This document shows, piece after piece, positions 55,541 to 64,000 of a DNA stretch of 64,000 bases. Location: assembly GCF_037893015.1 (NCBI RefSeq), contig NC_133666.1:625737650-625801649 (forward strand), given 5' to 3'. Numbering within the stretch: position 1 is the first letter of the stretch; each line of letters starts with the position of its first letter. Position numbers and translations under genes: made by a program. The stretch comes from Macrotis lagotis (lineage: Eukaryota > Chordata > Mammalia > Peramelemorphia > Peramelidae). The notes under the pieces were generated by a model. That model was given only the letters and a program-made list of their open reading frames with translations. It was not told the DNA's origin and ran no database searches.

Positions 55541-55991
55541 CTTCTGTCTTCACACTACCTAAAAAAAAAAAAGCATACTTCATTCTCCTTTACATCCTGA
55601 ACTGTAGAGAAGTGTTTTTTGATTCCCTTCAGCTTCTTCAAGATGGGGATCAACCTATTTTTGGAATAACCACCACTCATCTGAGGCATAAGTACAAAAA
55701 TTGAGACACAATACAGAGCACTGTAAAATTTCCTCTAATCTCATCCTGGTTGTGATTTTTGGACTTGTCCTAAGTACCTAGTTAAAACTTTTACCGCCAG
55801 TTAGCATATAATAACTAAACTTATTCCTTTCTTTTCTCTCCATAATGCCATAGCCACTTCTTCAGCCTTTTACCAACCTTCAATTTCACCAATTTGCTCT
55901 GTTTACCTAAACATCAAATTAATTAGCTTAATTCTCTAATTATTCTTTTACCTTGCCTTTTTTTCTTAACAACTGTTTTCTCTTTGATTCT

Positions 55992-56167
55992 TTTTTGTTG
56001 TTGTTGTTTTGTTTTGTTTTTAGGTTTTTGCATGGCAATGGGGTTAAGTGGCTTGCCCAAGGCCACACAGCTAGGTAATTATTGAGTGTCCGAGGCCGGA
56101 TTTGAACTCAGGGTACTCCTGACTCCAGGGCCAGTGCTCTATCCACTGTGCCACCTTAGCCACCCCC
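55992..56167 (-). mobile_element. WSINE1-type SINE
   Basis: Perfect duplication TCTTTGATTCT at 55981-55991 and 56168-56178; TTG/GTTTT-rich tail. Confidence 0.95.
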
Positions 56168-56179
56168 TCTTTGATTCTG

Positions 56180-57405
56180 ATATTTCGGTTTTTATCTGGA
56201 CTAGGAGTGTTCTTCAAATTTGCCTTAATTTCTGCCAAATATTTGCCGTTTTTTTCTCCCTAAATTCAGTCTCTGACCTCTTTCATTAATCCAATTTGTC
56301 AATAGAATTTCCTTCTTTTTCTGCTAAAGTCTTCTCTTCCGCTCTTTCCAAAGAAGCTCAAAGTGGAATCAGTTTGATTCAATTTCAGGGAGATAATCTA
56401 ACAAAGAAAGGAAGTACTTATTATACTTAGGTAGATTTGGAACACCAAAGTCAAGGTTAGTGGATTACTATCACTTTGGAAGGAAATTCCCATGGAAATA
56501 TTTCAGGAAATTTTTTTAGATTTATTTTTGTTGTATATTTTATCAGTGATTGGATAAAAGATAATTTTCATTTTGTGGATGAATTGAGGCTGAGTAGGAA
56601 AATTAATTTAAGTGGGTTGTATATAATTAAGATAAAGTGGATTAAGGGTCAAGATAGAGGTATAAAAGGAAGCAATTTGACTTAGTTTACCCAATACCCT
56701 TGAAATATTAGTGCCTCAGACCAAAGAAAGCCAAAAAAAATAGTAATTTTTTTTTTCAGTTCAGGGTTTGGCTAGGGAATGCTCATAAAAGGAAGCATCC
56801 CAGCACCTGAAAGACAGCTGAGAAAGATCATCAGGTAGGAAGAACTAGGTAAGAGAGAGATCCCAGGGGATTCTTGAACACACTGGGTGCAAGAAGGAGT
56901 GTCATATAGCGTTTCTTTTGTTCATTATGTAGCTCCAGGTCACAGATGTAGGAGTGGAGAGAAGTGGTCAGAGAGAAAGACCTGTGTACTGAGCAGAGAA
57001 AAAATTCAAAAGCACAACACCAGTGTACATTTCTAAACCTGAGCCCAGTGTGTAAGCCTATGGTGGGTGAGAGCCCCAGAAGTTGGTAATTTAGTCTCAA
57101 TTTACTGAGACTATCATCTTGGTTACATTTAATAGCAATCTACTGAAGTTCCCAACAAAGGACAAACCAACTGACCCTCACATGGTCTAAAGGAGCAGGT
57201 TAGAAGAATGAATAAACAAAGTTCCTACCATAAAAAGAGAGGAAAGCTCAAGGTAGAAAAATCAGAAGAAAATTATTTAAAAACATCTGTGAGCAAAATC
57301 AAGAAAAATGTAGCTTGAACAGAAGCCCAACAGGAATTCCTAGAGTTCTGAGTTAAAGCAAGATTTCAACAACAATAAAACATTTTTTTAATGATTTTAA
57401 AAACC
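56180..57405. other. Intron sequence, nothing recognised
   Basis: No landmark of the repeat families in this window; no coding support. Confidence 0.35.
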
Positions 57406-57409
57406 AAAT

Positions 57410-59224
57410 GGGGGTGGAACCAAGATGGGGATGGAGTCTAGATGGCAGCAGGAGAACAGCCTTTCTTAGGAGCTCTCTCCAAAATATTTCAAAAACCTTA
57501 AAATTATGACTCTAAATTTTCAAGAGACAGAACCCACAGAAAGATCCAGCCCAAGGTAACCTAGAAAATAGTGGGAAGGCTCTGTTCCATGGGGTTGAAG
57601 GGGTGGAAGCATGCCAGAGCAAAGGAGCTTCAGCTTTCCGGGAACAGCCCTAGGGCGCCTGAGAGCCCTGGGAGCCCTGGTTCCTGGCAGCAGAAGCAAT
57701 TTCCTGACCTGCCACCCCAGGGAGCACCAAACACAACTTGCAAGATCAGCAGGATGACCTCTGCCAGAGCAAGCACAAAGACCAGGCCAGCGTGGCCCTC
57801 AGCCATGGCCCTCAGCACAGCCCAGATCCCAGGAAACGGAAGCAGACCCACAGAGCCACCTGGCAGGGAGCTGGCCCAGCAGCTGCTCCCTGAGCACTCA
57901 GGCCGTGGAAAGTAAAGGAGTGGAGATTGTTGAGGCCTATCCTCTGTCCCTGGGACAGGACTCTGGGGCTTTGACCATATTCAGACCCTGGTTGCAGTTT
58001 GGGGTCCTCATAGAGCAGGGACCCCCCCTCAACAGTCCCGGGGCAGAGGAATGTGCGTGTAGTCATCCACAGACCAGGAGAATAGTCAGAGCCTCCCATA
58101 AGACTTTGAAGAAACTGAGGTCCTTGCAGGGGTGTCCCAATAATACCCAAAAGATCAGGAAGCACCCCCAAACCAGGCACAGACTAGGAAAATGAGGGGG
58201 GGGGGGAACCTGACTATAGACAATTACTTTGGTCCCATGGAGGACCAAAGCACACACTCTGAAGATGAGAAAGTCCAAGCTTCTGCATCTAAAGCCTCGA
58301 AGAAATAGAGAAATTGGGCTCAGGCTATGACAGAGCTCAAAAAAGATTTTGAAAATCAAGTAAGGGAGGTAGAGGAAAAATTGGGAAGAAAAATGAAGGA
58401 GATGCAGGAAAAACATGAAAACAAAGTCAGCTTAATCAAGGTGATCCAAAAAAATGCTGAAGAAAATAACATATTAAAAACTAGTTTAGGGGGTGGCTAG
58501 GTGGCACAGTGGATAGAGCATCAGCCTTGGAGTCAGGAGTGCCTGGGTTCAAATCCGACCTCAGACACTTAATAATTACCTAGCCATGTGGCCTTGGGCA
58601 AGCCGCTTAACCCCACTGTTTTGAAAAAAATGTTAAAAAAAAAAAGTTAATGGGGAGAAGAATGCTTTAAAAAGCAGAATTGACCAGATAGAAAAAGGGA
58701 TAAGAAAGCTCTCTGAGGAAAACAATCCCTCAAATGTAGAATGGAGCTAAAGGACACTGATGACTTGGCGAGAAATCAAGATACAATAATTCAATACCAA
58801 AATAATGAAGAACTAGAAGAAAATGAGAAATATCTCATTGAAAAAAAACAATTGATATGGAAAAACAGATCTAGGAGAGATAATTTAAAAATTATTGGGT
58901 TACCTGAAAGTCATGATCAGGAAAAGAGCCTTGACCTCATTTTTAAAGAATTTCTACAAGAAAATTGCTCTATAAGCTAGAAGCAGAGGGTAAAATAGAA
59001 ATTGAGAGAATCCACTGATCTCTTCCAGAAAGAGATTAAAAAAACCCAACCCCTCAAGAATATTATAGCCAAGTTCCAGAACTCCCAAGTCAAAGAGAAA
59101 ATATTACAAGCAGCCAGAAGGACACAATTCAAATGCTGTGGAGCTGCAGTCAAGATTACACAGGCTTTGGCAGCATCCACACTAAGGGCTCATAGGGCTT
59201 GGAATATGATATGCCAGAAGGCAA
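57410..59224 (+). mobile_element. L1 5' end: 5' UTR plus ORF1 remnant, 3' part absent
   Basis: GC-rich 5' UTR starting GGGGGTGGAACCAAGATGGG. An ORF1-like start codon at 58237 (MEDQSTHSEDEKVQ) is stopped after 23 codons. A coiled-coil-like stretch follows (VREVEEKLGRKMKEMQEKHE, about 58357-58420), then the RRM part with RRDNLKIIGLPESHDQEKSL (frame 58741-58977). It ends near AATATGATATGCCAGAAGG. ORF1 has several stops. ORF2 and 3' UTR are missing, the reverse of the usual 5' truncation. Confidence 0.85.
58487..58643 (+). mobile_element. WSINE1-type SINE inside L1 ORF1
   Basis: GGTGGCTAGGTGGCACAGTG through CTTAACCCCACTGTTTTG, splitting the ORF1 coiled-coil segment. Confidence 0.9.
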
Positions 59225-59396
59225 CGTCGTCTCAGATGGATCACATTCTTTATCATTAGTCTATCTTAAAAGTTACTTGCATATTTTTCCACAGTTGCTG
59301 TAGCTGATTGTAATTCCTTCTATCCATTCCTCTCCACACTACCATCTATTATATCTTCTCTCTCCTTTCACTGTTTCTCTTCTAAAATGTGCTGTA

Positions 59397-59542
59397 GGGT
59401 AGCCGAGTGGCACAGCAGGCAGAGCACTGGCCCTGGGACCGAGAGGCCCCAAGCCTACATCCCACCCCCGAGACCCAGCAACCACCTGGCCCCGTGGTCC
59501 TGGACAGGCCACCCAATCCCACCATCTTGCAAAAAGTAAAAA
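59397..59542 (+). mobile_element. WSINE-type SINE copy saturated with transitions
   Basis: GGGTAGCCGAGTGGCACAGC to CACCATCTTGCAAAAAG aligns with the WSINE1 body without gaps but differs at roughly a third of positions, almost all A/G or C/T changes. Duplication AAAATGTG[C/T]T[G/A]TA at 59384-59396 and 59545-59557. Confidence 0.82.
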
Positions 59543-59808
59543 AGAAAATGTGTTATATCTGACTATCCTATCCTATGATCTACCCTCTCCTCTATCACTC
59601 TGCCTCCCCTCCTCCTGTCCCCCTTCTCCTTTTTCTTCAAGATTTCTATACCCTGTTGAGTGTGTATGCTATTTTCTCTCTGAATGAATGAAGGCTCCCT
59701 CATTCCCCCTCACCTTCCTCCCTTCCATACCATTGCAAAAGCTATTGAGTCTTTTACATGAAATATCTTAGCCTATTCTACCTCTCCTTTCTTTCAATCC
59801 CAGTATAT

Positions 59809-59810
<2 letters not shown>

Positions 59811-59880
<70 letters not shown>
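59811..59880 (+). repeat. Compound (TG)n(TA)n(CA)n microsatellite
   Basis: About 15 TG, 16 TA and 4-5 CA units. The outer arms are complementary, so a cruciform is possible. Confidence 0.97.
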
Positions 59881-60170
59881 AAGAATTTTATGCCACAAAA
59901 GGGGACTTTGGGGAATAGCAGGTAGCAATTTGAATTTTTCTCTCATCTGAACTGATCATAGAAGAGAAGTGCACAGTGCACAAACAATTGGGTACAGAAA
60001 TTTATCTTCTGGTAAATAGGAGGGAAAAGGAGAAGAGTGGAGGGTAGATTAAGGGAAGCTTTAGTCTAATATGGGAATTTGTTTTGCATAATAACTTATA
60101 ATGGGTTTTGTTTTTCTCTTTGGAAAGAGTAGGGAAAGGAAGAAGAGAGAGAATTAAGAATTGAAAATAA

Positions 60171-61390
60171 ATTTGAATAATTTCTCCAGCTCATCAGTTT
60201 GAATACACTCCCACAAAACATCTTTATCTGTCCTCTTTGACTCCTTATTCATGTTTCACCTTTGATCCCCATCCAACATTATGGGGAACCTTCCTTTAAA
60301 TGTCTTGACATTTTGTGAAGCATTTGAGTCTATCTATTTTTCACTCTTGCTACATGTTGGGGGATTTTCCCAGTCATCCATCTGTGATGACATATATTGC
60401 CTTTCGAATCCTGAGCAATTCAGCATGAGTCTAATGTTCCAGTTCTTGTGTACCATGTGCCTCTCCATTGTCTTTGGGGTGACTATTAACTTTAATTTTT
60501 TGGAGACTGGTTTTCTAAGCCTAGGAACTACAATATTGTTTAAAACATGTAACATGACACAACCATCATAAAACTAATGCCATCTAAGGGCTTCATTAAT
60601 AGTAACAGTGATCAGAACTAGGGAAACAATAGTTCCTTGATATATTTCAGCTCACATTGGAGCAGTCAGTTCTGGGCAGCACATTTTAGGAAGGACATCA
60701 AACAAGAATATTTGTAGGGGAAGAAGGCCAGGATGTTGAGGAAATAATAACCTGTTTTAGTCTGGAGAAGAATGGTAGGGCGTAGTACAAAATAGCTGTG
60801 TTAAAGTATTGGAAAGATTTGTATATGTAAGGCTGATTAAGCCTTTCTGCTTGGACTCCATAGGAGCTGTATTTGAAAAGCTAGCAGTAGATATTGGAAA
60901 TATTATTCTAATAGAATAATTCCAAAAGAAACTTAATTGTCAAGTTATGAAATGTATCCTTGAAATAAAAACATATGCACCACACAAAAATATTGTATGG
61001 GCTAAGGTAGTCCCAAAGCGAGGATGTTTGAATTAATCTTGTAATATCCCCTACTAGGGATGCAAAAGTTGGAAGATCTCTTGAGCTTTCTCTGAACACA
61101 ATGGAGCTAAAGCTCATCAGATTGCAATACCAAGTCTAGTTCTAATATGATGGAGGCACCATCATCCTTGGACCTCCTACATCTAAATAGGAGAGAACTG
61201 GCCTGAGTTAGAAAGAAGCAGGTCATAGTTCCATTAGTGCAATAGAGCTAGTGACTGATTATCTGCTTTATCCAACTTGGGTAAGATGGGAAGACCCTTC
61301 TCCTGCCCCACCCAAGATTTGTAATGTTTCCTTTGGCACAACATTTCACTTCTTTGGGACTCACTTTCCATTCCAGCTCTAAACAATGTA
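60171..61390. other. Intron sequence, nothing recognised
   Basis: A 96-codon frame at 60281-60571 is hydrophobic but matches nothing I know. Confidence 0.35.
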
Positions 61391-61394
61391 ATTA

Positions 61395-61680
61395 TGGTAA
61401 GAAATGAGAAAAGTTCTAGTCCCAGTTCTGTCACTAACTCCTTATGTCACCTCGGGCAAGTCAATAATCCAATCTGTGTCTCTGTTCTTTTTGTCTTCCC
61501 AAAATGAGAATGTTGGATTAGTTGATGCCCAGAATTCTGTGCCTTTTGAGCTTATTCCTTCTGTACTACTTGTGTTGACTTTAGACAAGACACTTATCTC
61601 TGTGTTTATTTTTTATAAAATGAGATTAAACTAGATGATTTCAGATCCTTCTAGTCCTAAGAACCTAATTCCATTTGTCA
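61395..61680 (+). mobile_element. Two MIR fragments in tandem
   Basis: First: TCTAGTCCCAGTTCTGTCAC, TTATGTCACCTCGGGCAAGT. Second: CTTTAGACAAGACACTTATC, ATAAAATGAGATTAAACTAG and CAGATCCTTCTAGTCCTAAG. Confidence 0.65.
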
Positions 61681-61684
61681 ACCC

Positions 61685-62590
61685 CATTCTTATCAATCAG
61701 TTCAGATCCTCCCATGCTCAATAAAATAAGCCCTTTACTCAACCTTATACCCCTTCAAACTGTTACATAATCTCTTCCTTTTTAATATAAAGTCATAAAT
61801 CTGCTCCCATCTCATCACTCATCCATTTTCCTTACCCCCAGGTAGTCTGACTTCATCCCTACCACCACTACAATTGTTCTTTCTTAGATCATAAATAATC
61901 CTTTTCTTGATCTTGATTCTTCTTTACATTGTGCCTAATTTAATACTGTTGAGTGTTCCATCCTTCAAGTTCTCCCACTTTTCTCACTCTTTACTTCTCT
62001 TTTTAGGTTTTTGCAAGGCAATGGGGTTAAGTGGCTTGCCCAAGGCCACACAGCTAGGTAATTATTTAGTGTCTGAGACCCGATTTGAACCCAGGTACTC
62101 CTGACTCCAGGGCTGGTGCTTTATCCACTACGCCACCTAGCTGCCCTCTTTGCTTCTCTTTTAACCCCCTAAGTGTAGCATCCTGTGAGACTTTTGCCAT
62201 TAGAATTGTCTTCTCTATATACATTCACAATGATCTCACTTCTTTGCTGATCTTTCTTCTTAGCATATCTTACATATCCAAACTGTGCTTTCTAAATATC
62301 TATCTACATGTACCACTGACACTTCAAATTTAAAATATCTAAAACTGAACTCATTTCTGTTCTCTTTTATTTTTCCATGCTGTTGATGACACAACCATGC
62401 TATGTCACCTAGGCTTGAAATTTTTGATCATTCATCTTTTTTTCTGCATCTAATCATCTATTACAATACCCTCTTAATTGGTTTCCCCATCTCCATTTTC
62501 ATCAGTTCATTAGAAAGATTGTTCTTATCGCTTCTACTTCAGAAAACTTTAATCAATTCCTCATTACTTAAGTGGAGACTGGGTGAGACC
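61685..62590 (+). mobile_element. LINE L2 fragments, split by a WSINE1-type SINE
   Basis: GTAGTCTGACTTCATCCCTA and CATAAATAATCCTTTTCTTG before, then TACATTCACAATGATCTCAC, CCACTGACACTTCAAATTTA and TTGAAATTTTTGATCATTCA after the SINE. Confidence 0.65.
62004..62146 (-). mobile_element. WSINE1-type SINE
   Basis: Duplication TCTTT[A/G]CTTCTCTTTT at 61988-62003 and 62147-62162; full body. Confidence 0.95.
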
Positions 62591-64000
62591 TTGTGAGGGG
62601 AATTTAGAAGTTTTTCTCTTGCATAGGATTCCAACCTTTTGCTCTTTGGCCTGCATTGCCCAACAAAAACTTGTCAAAGGATGAATATAGAATTTAATAT
62701 TATTACCAATGAATGTAACAATAAAATGTAATAATATAATAAAATATGGACTTTGAGCATGGGCTGCAAGTTGTACATACCTGTTAAAATATGATTAATT
62801 TCCAAATCTTAAAACCTGTTGGCCTTCTGTCAATATTAGTAAACACCACATAAAACTCAAAAACCATCCAGTTCTAGATTTGTGATAGACCTTAGGGTAG
62901 GACTCCTATTATACCATCACCAATTTCCCAATTCTAAGCCTCTTCCCAAACAAGCCACCATGCAGTCCTGACAGGGCAAGAATATGACAACTGACAAACT
63001 TCTGAAGTAGCAGCATGATTGTGATGAAACTTCCTTCCTCCACGATTTGGTAGGAGGGGTTGTTCCCCAGGGCCTGGGTGTCTGCCTGTATATAAGACTG
63101 AGTCATTCTCTGACATAAGACTCATTGGCCAAGCTTATCTATTTGCTCTTTCTTCACAAAGACTATCTCCCTCATTTTGATTTCTGCTCCTATGGTTTTT
63201 ATCCTTCAAACCAAACAACTTTCTATAGTCTGTTAAACTACAGGAAATATTATCAGAATGTGGACCCAAGGCTTTGATCAGAGCTGTCAGTTTTTCCTTT
63301 TATTTTTAAAATTCAGAACTTACTCAAAAAGAGTAATTACACATATACATCCAGAGCAGAATATTGTAAGAGGAATCTGCATTAAATCATACATTGGAAT
63401 TCATACCCTTCAGGGTTTTTTAAACTATATAACAAAATTCTACACATTACATGATAGAATGGCTTTTTTTTTTACCAGTGATTATCATGACTTCTATCCT
63501 GCTTTGGGGTTAATCAGGTTCATTTTTCTGTTCTGCTTATGTACAGGTATTTCAAACTTGAAAATGTGCATACTTATGGAAGCTATCAGTTCTACTCTGT
63601 TACTTCCCCATGGTTCTCTTGTATTCTAACTCTGCATACAGGTAAATCCTAAGCTCTAGGAGTTTGTTTCAGAATGAATGAGGCTCCCATACTTAGATGT
63701 GATTCTATTGACATTTCTTTTTGAACCTGGAAATGTGGTTGTGGATAACTCAAATAATATACTTTTTCCCCCATCTCCTATGAAGAGTAAACCATATTTA
63801 AAGGGACATTCTAGTACATACAAATGTTTCCAATCAATAGCACAATAACTAAACTTTGTCTGACTTTTCCTGTCTCACAAGAAATAAATATTTGTATATA
63901 TTTCTAATTCCTTTACCAAGAATGCGACCTGTAGTCACATTTGATTCCTCTCAACAACCCTATTAAGTAGTGGAAGGAAAATTATCCTTGTTTTATAGAC
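62591..64000. other. Intron sequence, nothing recognised
   Basis: A 123-codon plus-strand frame at 63258-63629 has no recognisable product and no splice or codon-use support. Confidence 0.35.

Noticed and set aside
58741-58980. Possible RNA-binding protein gene
   Set aside because: The RRM-like frame is the L1 ORF1 domain within an L1 remnant that also has a 5' UTR.
59270-60170. Possible retroviral or LTR fragment
   Set aside because: The sequence resembles marsupial L1-related repeat on both sides of the microsatellite; no LTR, gag, pol or env landmark was seen.

Overview
The window is mammalian nuclear DNA from a marsupial, most likely an Australian (australidelphian) one. The case rests on two genes with mammalian exon structure, QTRT1 and DNM2, and on the interspersed repeats. 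These include about twenty copies of a tRNA-derived SINE of the WSINE1 type, longer Mar1-type SINEs, marsupial L1 3' ends, and older MIR, L2 and CR1/L3 relics. No prokaryotic feature, complete transposon, CRISPR array or retroviral gene was recognised.

Layout. 1-22.7 kb: gene-free flank of mostly stacked LINE and SINE fragments, including nested and tandem L1 pieces and an L1 ORF2 relic that carries a U6 snRNA retropseudogene. 23,086-32,013 (minus): complete ten-exon QTRT1, encoding the catalytic subunit of tRNA-guanine transglycosylase. All ten exons were placed with GT/AG junctions and continuous phase (417 codons plus stop). 31.6-34.1 kb: a CpG-rich block holding both promoters. QTRT1 exon 1 and DNM2 exon 1 are head-to-head with 1.6 kb between start codons. 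33,602-33,762 (plus): coding exon 1 of DNM2, residues 1-53 with the GTPase P-loop. 33,763-64,000: DNM2 intron 1, with no further exon seen, full of SINEs, L2, a broken CR1/L3 and a 5'-end-bearing L1.

The two genes have unrelated jobs: queuosine modification of tRNA, and membrane fission at clathrin-coated pits. They share a CpG-rich intergenic region here. From memory, human and mouse carry QTRT1 and DNM2 head-to-tail on the same strand, so the head-to-head order may reflect a local inversion; this is the most testable gene-scale observation.

I did not find a previously undescribed biological system. The most unusual structures are repeat-derived: a perfect 27-bp palindrome at the 5' junction of an L1 inserted in a CR1/L3 element, a pair of about 180-bp inverted repeats 1.1 kb apart in DNM2 intron 1, a SINE copy that differs from its family almost only by transitions, and a possible L1-derived polyadenylation site for QTRT1. 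Repeat family names are from memory of consensus sequences, and repeat boundaries are usually good to about 10-30 bases unless target-site duplications are given.
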